A stretch of 64,000 bases of DNA from contig DAOUJC010000006.1 of assembly GCA_034423135.1 (NCBI GenBank), forward strand, positions 1 through 64,000. The letters are read 5' to 3'. A program made the position numbers and the translations under genes. The stretch comes from JAPPHY01 sp034423135 (GTDB lineage: Bacteria > Chloroflexota > Dehalococcoidia > Lucifugimonadales > UBA2985). The notes beneath the pieces are model-generated. The model searched no databases and was not told the DNA's origin. It saw only the letters and a program-made list of their open reading frames with translations. How positions within the stretch are numbered: the first letter of the stretch is position 1; each line of letters begins with the position of its first letter. Of the stretch, positions 34,663 through 43,644 are shown one piece after another.

Positions 34663-35709
34663 GTGAGTGTTGGCGCCGGAGGACAGTCGAGGTCGGCGTG
34701 GGACCCCAGGCGCATGCTGAGCGGCATGCGGGGCAACCTGGAGCTGTGGGCCAACCTGATCATACTCACGTGGGCCGTGGCGTTCGCCGTGTGGCAGGGC
34801 ATGGGGTTTGCGATTGGGCTGGGCACGGTGTTCGCAATCTGGGGCATACTGTCGGTCAGCCTCAACCTGGTCGTCGGCTACACCGGCCTGCTGTCCGTGG
34901 GCCACATCGGGTTCTTCGGCATCGGGGCGTACGCCGTCGCAGTCCTCACCTCCAGGGCCGACTACGACGTGCTTCGCACCGGGTCAGTGCCCACCTACGA
35001 GTGGCCGTTCTTCGCGGCGCTGGCAGTGGGAGTCTGTCTCGCTGGGCTGACGGCCCTCGTCGTGGGCGTGGTGTTCAACCGGTTCCGCGACGACATCTTC
35101 GTGCTGGTATCGTTCGGGTTCGCCATCATCGCCTTCAACTCCTTCCTGAACCTCCGGGGCGTCACCCGCGGAGCGTTCGGCATCCACGAGGTTGCCAGGC
35201 CGCAGATCGGTGGCTGGGTGTTCGACGACGAGTTCGAGTTCCTGGTGCTGACCCTGATATGCCTTGCGCTGGTAACGCTGGTCTCGTGGCTCATCGTTAC
35301 GTCGTCATTCGGGCGCGTGCTCACAACCATCCGCGAGGATGAGCGGGCAGCGGAGGTGTTCGGATACCGGGTGACGCACTACAAGCTGGCGATATGGGTC
35401 ATTTCGGCCATGATGGCGGCGCTGGCCGGCGGCCTGTTCGGCAGCTGGACACGGTTCGTCGATCCCAACGCATTCATCCTGCTGGAGTCCGTCCTGCTGG
35501 TCTGCATCGTGATCCTTGGCGGCCTGGCGAGCATCTGGGGCTCGCTGCTGGGAGCGCTGGCGTTCGTACTGCTGGAGGAGGGGCTGCGCTTCCTGCCGTT
35601 TGTGCCGGACGAGCACGTGGGCCAGGCCAGGCAGATGACGCTTGGCGTGATGCTGGTGCTCCTGATGCTGTTCAGGCCGCAGGGCCTGCTGGGGAGGTTC
35701 AAGCTGTGA
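34663..35709 (+). CDS. livM: LivM-type ABC permease
   Basis: 348 aa from GTG 34663 (GGAGG upstream). It has about ten membrane segments. LivM features are NLVVGYTGLLSVGHIGFFGIGAYA near residue 67, IREDERAAEVFGYRVTHYKLAIWVISAMMAALAGGLFG near 225, and GGLASIWGSLLGA near 285. It pairs with LivH to form the channel. Its stop overlaps the ATPase start (GTGA), four bases after livH's stop, so the genes are coupled. Confidence 0.94.
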   Translation: MSVGAGGQSRSAWDPRRMLSGMRGNLELWANLIILTWAVAFAVWQGMGFAIGLGTVFAIWGILSVSLNLVVGYTGLLSVGHIGFFGIGAYAVAVLTSRADYDVLRTGSVPTYEWPFFAALAVGVCLAGLTALVVGVVFNRFRDDIFVLVSFGFAIIAFNSFLNLRGVTRGAFGIHEVARPQIGGWVFDDEFEFLVLTLICLALVTLVSWLIVTSSFGRVLTTIREDERAAEVFGYRVTHYKLAIWVISAMMAALAGGLFGSWTRFVDPNAFILLESVLLVCIVILGGLASIWGSLLGALAFVLLEEGLRFLPFVPDEHVGQARQMTLGVMLVLLMLFRPQGLLGRFKL

Positions 35710-36467
35710 GCGAGTCGTCCGGCAAGCCGCGGGAGGAGTACGCGCTGGAGACCTTGGGCGTGACCAAGCGCTTTGGCGGCGTTACGGCCGTTGATGAGCT
35801 CTCGGTCTCAATACCCCGTACCGGCATCACCGCGATCATAGGGCCGAACGGTTCCGGCAAGTCCACGCTCATCAATCTGCTCAGCGGGATGCTGCCGCTG
35901 GACGGCGGGGCGATAGTCGTCGACGGTGTGGGCCTGAAGGTGGTCCGTGCGCACGAGATCCCCGGCCTGGGCATCACTCGCACGTTCCAGGACGTCAGGC
36001 TGTTCGACCAGATAAGCGTCCTGGACAACATACTGGTGGTGCTGACGGAGCGTCGCCTGCTGCCGGCCCTGCTGCAGCGCACGGGCGCACGCCAACGCGA
36101 GCGAGCTCGGAGTATTCTGGAGTCGGTTGGCATGTGGGAGAAGCGCAACTCGCTGGCGATGGACCTGTCCTACGGGCAGAGGAAGCTGCTGGACATGGGC
36201 AGGGCCCTCGCAATGGACGTGCACACCCACCTGTTCGATGAGCCATTCGCGGGCCTCTTCCCGCAGATGGTGGAGCGTGTCAAGACGCTGGTGAAGAGGA
36301 TGCGCGACGACGGCCGCGCCATCATATTCGTGTCCCACAACATGGACCTGGTGCGCGAGCTGGCCGATCACCTCATCGTCCTGGACAGCGGCCAGCTCCT
36401 GGTGGAGGGCGACGTTGAGGAGGTACTCTCGCGCCCGGAGGTCATCGAGGCGTACCTGGGTGTGTAG
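35706..36467 (+). CDS. livG: LivG-type ABC ATPase
   Basis: 253 aa. The GTG start overlaps the livM stop by four bases. Walker A GPNGSGKST near residue 40, signature LSYGQRKLLDMG, Walker B HLFDEPFAGL and the switch His in VSHNMD are present. In Walker B a His-Leu-Phe replaces the more usual LLL. The livG-specific segment ITRTFQDVRLFDQISVLDN is clear. One of the two ATPases of the import complex. Confidence 0.93.
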   Translation: MSESSGKPREEYALETLGVTKRFGGVTAVDELSVSIPRTGITAIIGPNGSGKSTLINLLSGMLPLDGGAIVVDGVGLKVVRAHEIPGLGITRTFQDVRLFDQISVLDNILVVLTERRLLPALLQRTGARQRERARSILESVGMWEKRNSLAMDLSYGQRKLLDMGRALAMDVHTHLFDEPFAGLFPQMVERVKTLVKRMRDDGRAIIFVSHNMDLVRELADHLIVLDSGQLLVEGDVEEVLSRPEVIEAYLGV

Positions 36468-36497
36468 AGACTCGCGCGGCGATACGAGGTGAGTGGT

Positions 36498-37298
36498 ATG
36501 TCGGTAGCAGACTCACAGGCCAATAGCGGTGGACGGTCGGCCGGGGACGGCGGCGAGGCATCCGCGCCGCTGCTGGCGCTTGAGAACGTGTCTGTCCGGT
36601 ACGGAGCAGTCTCCGCGCTGACCGGCGCAACAATGGGCGTTCGCAGGGGGGAGGTGGTGGCGGTGATGGGCCCCAATGGCGCGGGCAAGTCAACCGTGCT
36701 CAAGGCCGTCATGGGGTTGGCGCCCGTGGTATCCGGCCAGGTGTTCTGGCGAGGACAGAAGCTGCCCCACGCCACTCACGAGATCGTGAAGGAGGGCCTT
36801 TCGTTCGTGCCGCAGGGCAGGAGGCTCTTCACACATCTCACCATAGAGGAGAACCTGGAGATGGGCTGTCTCTTCGTGAAGGACGGCGCGGAAAGGGCGC
36901 GGCGCCGGGACACCGTCATGGACCTGTTCCCCATCCTTCGCGAGAAGCGCCGCGACCCGGCGAGCCAGATGTCCGGCGGGCAGCAGCAGATGCTCGCGCT
37001 GGGCCGCGGCCTGATGGCCAGTCCTGAGGCGCTCCTGCTGGACGAGCCTACGCTCGGGCTGGCGCCGGTGATCGTGAAGGAGGTGTTCCGCACCATCGAG
37101 ACCGTCGGGAAGGTGCTGGGCACGACCATTATGATCGTGGAGCACAACATCCGGGGCGTCCTGGACATCGTCGACCGGGCCTACGTGCTGGACGCCGGAC
37201 GCGTGGTCTTCAACGGCACGCCGGACGAGGTCCTGGAGACCGGCATACTGACCGAGGTGTTTCTGGGCAAGGTGGAGCAGGAGGAAGAGGAGGAGTAG
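36498..37298 (+). CDS. livF: LivF-type ABC ATPase
   Basis: 266 aa from ATG 36498, chosen because GAGGTG lies six bases upstream. Walker A GPNGAGKST, Q-loop FVPQGRRLFTHLTIEENLEMG, signature MSGGQQQMLALG, Walker B LLLDEPTLGLAP and switch His in VEHNIRG are intact. The first 25 residues are a Gly/Ser/Ala-rich extension. The last residues are an acidic EQEEEEE tail. It is the last gene of the cassette. Confidence 0.94.
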   Translation: MSVADSQANSGGRSAGDGGEASAPLLALENVSVRYGAVSALTGATMGVRRGEVVAVMGPNGAGKSTVLKAVMGLAPVVSGQVFWRGQKLPHATHEIVKEGLSFVPQGRRLFTHLTIEENLEMGCLFVKDGAERARRRDTVMDLFPILREKRRDPASQMSGGQQQMLALGRGLMASPEALLLDEPTLGLAPVIVKEVFRTIETVGKVLGTTIMIVEHNIRGVLDIVDRAYVLDAGRVVFNGTPDEVLETGILTEVFLGKVEQEEEEE

Positions 37299-37317
37299 GC
37301 GCCGCCGCGCCGGAAGA

Positions 37318-39159
37318 TCAGCCTCGCGAGCGGCGGGTAGTGCGGCGGGCCCGCCGGATGCTCGTGTCGGCAATGAACCTCGACAGGTTCAGGGCTGTGT
37401 GAATGAGGCCCACGTGGGAGTACCCCTGCGGGAAGTTACCCAGCTGCTCGTTGGTGACCGGGTCGAACATCTCGGACAGCAGGCCCAGGTGGTTGGCCCG
37501 CTTGGTGATGATCTCGTGGAAGTAGTCGAAGCCGCGGTCGGTCTGGCCCGTGTACACCAGGTTGCCGATCAACCAGAAGCTGAGGAGCGAAAACGCTCCC
37601 TCAGGCTGGCCTGACAGCCCGTCGTCCGTCTCCTCGGGGAGGTATCTCCAGACCAGCGGTCCTTCGGTCAGCTCACGCTCGGTGGCGTCCAGGTTCTGTC
37701 GAATGCGAGGGTCGTCGCGGCGCAGCAGGCCCAAGAACGGGATGACCAGGTTGGACGCATCCAGGGCCTCGCCGTCGTATCGCTGACGAAAAGCGTTCTT
37801 CTCGGTGCTCCAGCCGGAGTCGAGGATCTCGCGTGAAATCCTGCGGGCGGTGCCGGCCCAGCGGCGTGACCGGCGCTTGTCGCCCAATTGGTCCGCAATG
37901 TAGGCTGCCCGGTCGAGCGCCACCCAACACATCACTTTGGAGTACACGAAGTGCTTCTGCTCGCCGCGAACCTCCCAGATGCCGCGGTCGCGGCGGTGCC
38001 AGTTGGCCATGACGGTCTCAGCCAGCGATTGCACAAGCTCCCACGCCTGACGGGGTATGTGACCCTCCAGCAGCAGCAGCGAGTGGATGGAGATTATGAC
38101 CTCTCCAAAGACGTCCAGCTGCAGGTGACGCGCCGCCCCGTTCCCTATGCGCACGGGACGCGAGTCCCTGTACCCCGACAGATGGTCCAGGGTCTGCTCC
38201 CTTAGCGACGACGCGCGGCTGATGCCGTACACTATGCTCGTGTTGCCCTCCGCGATCCTGCACTGCTCCAGCAGCCAGTGAATGTAGCGGTCGGCGCCGT
38301 AGTAGTCGCCTAGGCGATAGAGGATGTCCACGGTGAAGGCTGAGTCGCGCAGCCACGCGAAGCGGTAGTCCCAGTTGCGCGTGCCGCCGATAGTTTCCGG
38401 CAGGCTGGTGGTCGGCGAGGCTACAATTGCCCCCGTTTCCCGGAACATCATCAGGTGGAGCACCAGGAAGGAGCGGACTATGGCGTCCCTCCAAAGGCCC
38501 TGGTAGTCCATGTGGGCCACGAGTTCCTGCCAGTATCGGCGTGTCTGATAGAGCTTGACCGGGGTGTGCAATCTCTCCACGCGCCTCGGGCGGCCGTGAC
38601 CGTATGTCAGCACGAAGATCGCGCTCTGCCCCTCGGTGACTCCGAAGTTGGCGTACGCGCCGCTTTCGTCGGTGAACATGGGCACGTTTGACAGCAGCGT
38701 CATGGTCTGGCGCCCGCCGCGCGCCTCCACTGCCGTATTGGCCCGCAGCATGCGGAAGACGGGAGTGCTGCGGCCGTAGTTGTGGCGGGGCTGGAAGTCG
38801 CATCGCATCTGCACCTCGCCCGAGAGGCACGTGACGACGCGGTGGATCTCGTGGAGGTGCACGGGCAGTGTGGCCGGATCGCCGTCGTCGGTGACGGGCA
38901 TGAAGTCCGTGATGGAGACCAGGCCGTTCTCAGTGCGGAACGTCGTCTCCAGGATGTTGGTGTCGGGCAGGTACTTCTGGCTCGACTCCAGTATCGTCCC
39001 GGACGGGGCGATCTTGAAGCGGCCGCCCACCTCTTCATCCAGGATGGCCGCGAACACGCTTGGGGAGTCGAAGCGCGGGAAGCAACACCAGTCGATTGAG
39101 CCGTCGGTCCCGACGAGCGCAGCGGAGGACATATCGCCTATTAGTCCGTATGGGAACAT
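37318..39159 (-). CDS. glycoside hydrolase family 15 enzyme (glucoamylase/trehalase-like)
   Basis: 613 aa. The N-terminal beta domain starts GLIGDMSSAALVGTDGSIDWCCFPRFDSPSVFA, the standard trehalase/glucoamylase entry. An (alpha/alpha)6 barrel follows with WDYRFAWLRDSAFTVDILYRLG near 280 and PEGAFSLLSFWLI near 545, which contains the likely catalytic acid or base. There is no signal peptide, so it acts in the cytoplasm on maltodextrin, trehalose or a glycoside. Convergent with livF, 19 bases apart. Confidence 0.92.
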   Translation of the reverse strand: MFPYGLIGDMSSAALVGTDGSIDWCCFPRFDSPSVFAAILDEEVGGRFKIAPSGTILESSQKYLPDTNILETTFRTENGLVSITDFMPVTDDGDPATLPVHLHEIHRVVTCLSGEVQMRCDFQPRHNYGRSTPVFRMLRANTAVEARGGRQTMTLLSNVPMFTDESGAYANFGVTEGQSAIFVLTYGHGRPRRVERLHTPVKLYQTRRYWQELVAHMDYQGLWRDAIVRSFLVLHLMMFRETGAIVASPTTSLPETIGGTRNWDYRFAWLRDSAFTVDILYRLGDYYGADRYIHWLLEQCRIAEGNTSIVYGISRASSLREQTLDHLSGYRDSRPVRIGNGAARHLQLDVFGEVIISIHSLLLLEGHIPRQAWELVQSLAETVMANWHRRDRGIWEVRGEQKHFVYSKVMCWVALDRAAYIADQLGDKRRSRRWAGTARRISREILDSGWSTEKNAFRQRYDGEALDASNLVIPFLGLLRRDDPRIRQNLDATERELTEGPLVWRYLPEETDDGLSGQPEGAFSLLSFWLIGNLVYTGQTDRGFDYFHEIITKRANHLGLLSEMFDPVTNEQLGNFPQGYSHVGLIHTALNLSRFIADTSIRRARRTTRRSRG

Positions 39160-39322
39160 ACGTGATGAAACGGCCGGGACCTGCCTCGGATGCGAGTGAG
39201 TTTATCACCGCTACCTTGCTGCGCGCAACACGCCCGCAAGCGGGTTGGGTCTCAGGCAGCGCAGCCCTCTGCCGGTTGCCGCCGGTGTATGCGGATGGTA
39301 CATTCGCGGAGGAGGTGCGGGT

Positions 39323-39958
39323 GTGTCCACCGATTTGGAGCGGGCCAGGGAGCGGCTGTTCGCGGGCCTTCGGCAGCACCGCCGCTGGAAGGCTGCGGTG
39401 AACGCGATGGCAAGGGTGCCCCGCGAGCTGTTCGTACCCGAGCACAGCCGGCACCAGAGCTACGAGGACATTCCCCTGCCCATAGGCGAAGGGCAGACCA
39501 TCTCCCAGCCATACATTGTTGCGCTCATGACGCACGCACTGGACCTCCGGCCGCGCGACCGCGTGCTGGAGTTGGGCACCGGCAGCGGGTACCAGGCGGC
39601 GATCCTCTCGCTGCTCGCGCGAGAGGTGCACACGGTAGAGCGGGTTGCGTCGCTGGCCAAAAGCGCTTCGACGCTTCTGCACGCCCTGGGCTACTGCAAC
39701 GTGGAGGTGCACGCGGCGGGGAGAGAGCTTGGCCTGCCGGAGCAGGCCCCTTTCGACGCCGTTCTGGTCACGGCGGCGGCTCCGCGGCTGCCCAGGTCGC
39801 TCATGGAGCAGCTCACGGTGGGCGGACGGCTGGTGATACCGGTCGGTTCGCAGCAGGAGCAGTGGCTGATGAAGGTGACTCGCAAGAAGGGCGGCTACGC
39901 CACCAGCACCTTGGGGCCGTGCCGCTTTGTGCCACTGCTCGGCAAGGACGCCTGGTAG
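39323..39958 (+). CDS. pcm: protein-L-isoaspartate O-methyltransferase
   Basis: 211 aa from GTG 39323 with GGAGG upstream; the 26 codons before it lack coding character. The family's N-terminal segment (MARVPRELFVPEHSRHQSYEDIPLPIGEGQTIS, shown in parts) precedes the SAM motif I VLELGTGSGYQAAIL near residue 85. VGGRLVIPVGS lies near 170. The enzyme repairs isoaspartyl residues in aged proteins. Divergent from the GH15 gene. Confidence 0.94.
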   Translation: MSTDLERARERLFAGLRQHRRWKAAVNAMARVPRELFVPEHSRHQSYEDIPLPIGEGQTISQPYIVALMTHALDLRPRDRVLELGTGSGYQAAILSLLAREVHTVERVASLAKSASTLLHALGYCNVEVHAAGRELGLPEQAPFDAVLVTAAAPRLPRSLMEQLTVGGRLVIPVGSQQEQWLMKVTRKKGGYATSTLGPCRFVPLLGKDAW

Positions 39959-39975
39959 CGCCCTTCAGTGGGCGC
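39958..39975 (+). terminator. hairpin at the end of pcm
   Basis: Perfect 6-base stem GCGCCC/GGGCGC with a six-base loop that starts inside the pcm stop codon. It has no T-run; a dispersed repeat follows 25 bases later. Confidence 0.4.
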
Positions 39976-39999
39976 GCTGGGTGGGGGACGGCTATCCGG

Positions 40000-40061
40000 C
40001 CCGCTCATCTGGTTCGACAGGCTCACCCCCGCATCGGCGAGCGGGGCGGGCTATGAGCGGG
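40000..40061. repeat. dispersed palindromic repeat, copy 1
   Basis: Outer arms CCCGCTCAT and ATGAGCGGG enclose the family core GGTTCGACAGGCTCA and a second nested hairpin CCCCGC/GCGGGG. It belongs to the same family as the copies at 47277, 52986, 55417, 59008, 59061, 61177 and 61244. All lie in gaps between genes. Confidence 0.75.
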
Positions 40062-40159
40062 CAGGGGGACGCCTCAGCCCCTCGGCTGTCATTGGTGGCG
40101 GAATTGCTCTATACTACGCTTGAGCCCGGCATCTGAGTCGGCGCGGAGGACTTGCGTCA

Positions 40160-41047
40160 GTGGCAACTTCACATCCAAGAGAGGCAGGCTTTGCGCCCCT
40201 GTCCAAGCTGCGCCTGCTCCTGGACTCGATACGATTCGAGCACACCGTCTTCGCCCTGCCGTTCGCGTACCTGGGCATGGTGCTGGCCGCCGACGGTCTG
40301 CCCACTCTGCCGCAGTTCGTCTGGATCACCGTGGCAATGGCCTCAGCCCGCACGCTGGCCATGTCCGCCAACCGCATCATTGACCGGCACATTGACGCCA
40401 GTAACCCGCGCACGGCGTCTCGGCCGTTGCCAACCGGCAGGCTGAGGCTGTGGGAGATGCGAGCAATGGCGCTGGTGTCGCTGGCGGTCTTCCTGGGGGC
40501 GGCCGCTATGCTCAACACGCTGGCGCTCATGCTGGCGCCGGTGGCGGCGATCGTAGTCGTCGGTTACTCGTACACGAAGCGGTTCACATGGACGTCGCAC
40601 TTCATACTCGGATGGGCGGACGGCATCGCGCCGGCGGGCGGATGGATCGCAGTGACCGGCTCGCTGAGCTGGGAGGTGGTGCTGTTGGCGTTTGCCGTGG
40701 CCACGTGGATAGGCGGGTTCGATATGCTCTACGCCTGCCAGGACTACGACTTCGACAGGGAGACGGGGCTTCACTCGATACCGCAGAAGTACGGCATCGC
40801 GGCGGCCCTCTGGTGGGCCAAGGCCATGCACGTGCTCACAGCGGCGTCCCTGCTGGCCATCGGCCCGTGGTTGGGGCTGGGGTTTCCGTTCTACATAGGC
40901 TGGGCGCTGGCCGCGGGGCTCCTGGTGTACGAGCACAGGCTGGTGTCTCCCACAGACCTGTCGCGGCTCAACCTGGCGTTCTTCAGCGTGAACGGCTACA
41001 TAGCCGTAATCGTGTTCGTGTTCACGTTTGCATCGATCTACGTGTAG
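40160..41047 (+). CDS. UbiA-family prenyltransferase (menaquinone branch likely)
   Basis: 295 aa from GTG 40160 (GGAGG upstream). About eight membrane segments. The first Asp-rich motif NRIIDRHIDASNPRTASRPL (near residue 75) and the second YDFDRETGLHSIPQKYG (near 195) bind Mg-prenyl diphosphate. It attaches an isoprenoid chain to an aromatic acid. With ubiX and menG behind it, it fits the MqnP-type enzyme of the futalosine route to menaquinone better than heme or chlorophyll synthesis. Confidence 0.88.
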   Translation: MATSHPREAGFAPLSKLRLLLDSIRFEHTVFALPFAYLGMVLAADGLPTLPQFVWITVAMASARTLAMSANRIIDRHIDASNPRTASRPLPTGRLRLWEMRAMALVSLAVFLGAAAMLNTLALMLAPVAAIVVVGYSYTKRFTWTSHFILGWADGIAPAGGWIAVTGSLSWEVVLLAFAVATWIGGFDMLYACQDYDFDRETGLHSIPQKYGIAAALWWAKAMHVLTAASLLAIGPWLGLGFPFYIGWALAAGLLVYEHRLVSPTDLSRLNLAFFSVNGYIAVIVFVFTFASIYV

Positions 41048-41065
41048 CGGTAAGGTTATGGTGTC

Positions 41066-41653
41066 ATGGACCCGGTTGTAGTCGGAATTTCAGGGGCAAG
41101 CGGCTCGGCGATGGCGGAGCGCACGATCGATGTCCTGCTGGATCGCGAGGTGCCGGTCATTGCCACGTGCACCAACGCGGGCCGGATGGTGTGGCAGGAG
41201 GAGATGGAGACGCCCTTCAACTCGGCGGTGGCGAGGTGGCAGGAGTCGCCTCTCTTCACCTATCACGCCATCGGCGACCTTAAGTCTCCAATCGCCAGCG
41301 GCACCACGCGTACGTCAGGCATGGTGATCGTGCCGTGCAGCACGGGTACGCTCGCGGCCATCGCGCACGGGATGTCGTCCAACCTGCTACAACGGGCTGC
41401 CGATGTGTGCCTGAAGGAGCGGCGTCGCCTGGTGGTGGTGCCGCGCGAGACGCCGCTTTCGCCGATCCACCTGGAGAACATGCTTGCCCTTGCGCGGCTG
41501 GGCGTGACAGTGCTGCCGCCGGAGCCTGCGTTCTACCTCCGGCCGCAATCGATGAATGACGTGGTGGAGTACGTGGTGGCAAAGGCGCTGGAGGCACTGG
41601 GCCTGGACGGGTTCATGGACGAGGGCATGCGATACCGGCGGCGGAGCGACTAG
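41066..41653 (+). CDS. ubiX: flavin prenyltransferase
   Basis: 195 aa. UbiX/Pad1 signatures are present: VVGISGASGSAMAERTIDVL at the FMN site, GMVIVPCSTGTLAAIAHGMSSNLLQRAADV near residue 90, and RRLVVVPRETPLSPIHLENM near 125. The enzyme makes prenylated FMN for UbiD-type decarboxylases. Its place between the prenyltransferase and the methyltransferase supports a quinone pathway. The UbiD partner is not in the window. Confidence 0.95.
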   Translation: MDPVVVGISGASGSAMAERTIDVLLDREVPVIATCTNAGRMVWQEEMETPFNSAVARWQESPLFTYHAIGDLKSPIASGTTRTSGMVIVPCSTGTLAAIAHGMSSNLLQRAADVCLKERRRLVVVPRETPLSPIHLENMLALARLGVTVLPPEPAFYLRPQSMNDVVEYVVAKALEALGLDGFMDEGMRYRRRSD

Positions 41654-41663
41654 GAGCGGTCGT

Positions 41664-42407
41664 ATGGTGCAGCTCAAGGGCGACGACAAGGCCCGCTACG
41701 TGTCCTCGATGTTCGACGGCATCTCCGGCCGCTATGACCTGATGAACACGTTGATGACCGGAGGGATGCACCACCTGTGGCGGTGGCGCACCACGGCTGT
41801 GGCCGGTCGGGCGGGCTCCGGCGAGGCGTTGGACATCGCCACGGGCACGGGCGATTTGGCGTGGGAGCTGGCGGACAGGCCATCGGTGTCGCGTGTGGTT
41901 GGGCTGGACTTTGCGCCGCGAATGCTGGCCCGCGCTAAGGCGAAGACGCGCAGGCACATGGGCGAGGCGCCTCGGGTGCACTGGGTGCGCGGTGATGCCC
42001 TCAGCCTGCCCTTCGCGGACGGGCGTTTTCGCTGCATAACCTGCGGGTTCGGGCTGCGCAACTTCTCGGACCTGGAGGCGGGGCTGCGCGAGATGACGCG
42101 CGTGGCGGCTCCGGGCGGCCGCGTGGTGATCCTTGACATCGTGCCCGTGACGGGCAGCGACGGCCTGAGCCGCCTGTTCCGGTGGTACTTCAGCAGGGCC
42201 GTGCCGTGGATGGGATCGCTCATAAGCGGCAGCAGGGAGGCGTACACCTATCTGCCGGAGTCCGTGCAGTACTACGTGACGGCTGAGGAGCTGGTGACCA
42301 TGATGGAGGGCGTAGGCCTCAGGGGCGTGGAATTCAAGAAGATGGGGCTTGGCACGGTGGCCATTCACGCCGGCGAGAAGCCCCGGGGGGAGGTCGAGCG
42401 AGCATGA
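41664..42407 (+). CDS. menG: demethylmenaquinone C-methyltransferase
   Basis: 247 aa from ATG 41664 with AGGAG upstream. SAM motif I ALDIATGTGDLAWEL is near residue 52. The UbiE/MenG signatures are VSSMFDGISGRYDLMNTLMTGG at the start and ITCGFGLRNFSDLEAGLREMTRV near 130, followed by YTYLPESV. It performs the last methylation of menaquinone. Four-base overlap with tenA. Confidence 0.94.
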   Translation: MVQLKGDDKARYVSSMFDGISGRYDLMNTLMTGGMHHLWRWRTTAVAGRAGSGEALDIATGTGDLAWELADRPSVSRVVGLDFAPRMLARAKAKTRRHMGEAPRVHWVRGDALSLPFADGRFRCITCGFGLRNFSDLEAGLREMTRVAAPGGRVVILDIVPVTGSDGLSRLFRWYFSRAVPWMGSLISGSREAYTYLPESVQYYVTAEELVTMMEGVGLRGVEFKKMGLGTVAIHAGEKPRGEVERA

Positions 42408-43072
42408 GCACGTCGGAGCATCTGAGGGGCAAGTTCGGCTACCTGTGGGACCGGCTGTTCAACCACCCGTTCGTCGTGGGCGTCGGCGACGGCAGTCTGT
42501 TCACGGACCGGTTCCTGTTCTACATGAAGCAGGACTACTTCTTCCTGGTGCAGTACGCCCGCATGCTCGCGCTGGCGACGGCCAAGGCGCCCGACCTGGA
42601 TGGCGTGAGCCGGTTCTCAGCGCTGCTTGGCGAGACGCTGAACACTGAGATGGAGCTGCACCGCTCGTACTGTCGTCGACTCGGCGTTTCGGCGGCGGAG
42701 CTTGCCGCTGTGCGCCCTGCGCCTGTTACGCTGGCGTACACGGACTACCTGCTGCGCGTCGCCTACGAGGGCACGCTGACTGACGTCATCGCGAACCTGC
42801 TGCCGTGCCAGTGGGGCTACTACGAGACTGGGTTGCACCTCGCGCGCACCGGCGATGCATCGGAAGCGAACCCGTACGCGGAGTGGATAAGCATGTACTC
42901 GGACGAGGAGTTCGGGAAGTTCGTGGAGTGGCTGCGTGGCTTCCTGGACTCGCTGACGGAGAACGCGGGCGAGGCGGAGATGCGGAGGCTGGAGGACCAC
43001 TTCCTAACGGCAACCCGCTACGAGTACCTGTTCTGGGAGATGTCCTACAATTTGCAGGACTGGCCGGTGTAA
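42404..43072 (+). CDS. tenA: TenA-family thiaminase II-like protein
   Basis: 222 aa, all-helical heme-oxygenase-like fold. The TenA_C class nucleophile sits at C135 in LLPCQWGYYE, the same number as in Bacillus TenA, and a C-terminal Glu in EYLFWEMSY near 214 is the likely acid. TenA salvages thiamin pyrimidines. Its overlap with menG is odd for that role; co-expression with quinone genes may be incidental. Confidence 0.9.
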   Translation: MSTSEHLRGKFGYLWDRLFNHPFVVGVGDGSLFTDRFLFYMKQDYFFLVQYARMLALATAKAPDLDGVSRFSALLGETLNTEMELHRSYCRRLGVSAAELAAVRPAPVTLAYTDYLLRVAYEGTLTDVIANLLPCQWGYYETGLHLARTGDASEANPYAEWISMYSDEEFGKFVEWLRGFLDSLTENAGEAEMRRLEDHFLTATRYEYLFWEMSYNLQDWPV

Positions 43073-43171
43073 GCCCTGTTGTACGCGGGCCCGTCGCACG
43101 CGGGAAATGCTGACGATGCCGGGGTAAGGGCCTAGATTACGCCACCTACCGGCGCGCGGCGTTCCTGGGCT

Positions 43172-43528
43172 TTACGTCTCATCCCGGCGCAGATAGTTCT
43201 TGAGCAGTGTGAACTCCGCGTCGTGCTCTATGAGCTTGTTCAGGATTCTCTCTTGGGTCTGGAGTATCCCGTCCTGGGTCTTTAGAATGCCGCCCTGCGT
43301 TTCGAGAACACCGTCCAGGGTCCTCAGAATACTGCCTTGCGTCTCGACAACTTGGCCAAGAATCGCGCCTTGCTCAGTTAGAATCTCTAGCATCATCTGC
43401 TGGGAAGCGACAAATGTATCCATCCTCGCGACCATCTCGCGCTGCGTCTCGACGACCAACTCCAGCGCCGAGACCATCCTCTCCTCGTTCGCTTCCAGTC
43501 TAGCTACTCTATCTTCCAGTTGGGCCAT
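43172..43528 (-). CDS. coiled-coil protein with 7-residue repeats
   Basis: 118 aa, helical throughout. From about residue 55 there is a repeating VETQGSIL, LETQGGIL, KTQDGIL, QTQERIL pattern of about seven residues, typical of parallel coiled-coil stalks. No signal or membrane segment. GAGGAG precedes the ATG, and a perfect TATAAT lies 27 bases upstream on the minus strand (43555-43560) but without a -35. Function unknown. Confidence 0.75.
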   Translation of the reverse strand: MAQLEDRVARLEANEERMVSALELVVETQREMVARMDTFVASQQMMLEILTEQGAILGQVVETQGSILRTLDGVLETQGGILKTQDGILQTQERILNKLIEHDAEFTLLKNYLRRDET

Positions 43529-43588
43529 GACGCTCCTCGCGAGGCTGATACTGAATTATACACCATTTGGAGCCAAAACTGCGCCGCG

Positions 43589-43617
43589 TTGACACCCCAC
43601 AGGCCATCTGATAGTCT
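43589..43617 (+). promoter_or_regulatory. possible promoter of the NDUFA9-like gene
   Basis: Perfect TTGACA (43589-43594) followed 17 bases later by a weak TAGTCT. It begins TTGACACCCC, like the promoters at 8936 and 13307. Confidence 0.4.
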
Positions 43618-43644
43618 TCCAGTACCGTCATCTTCAGGCGCAAC

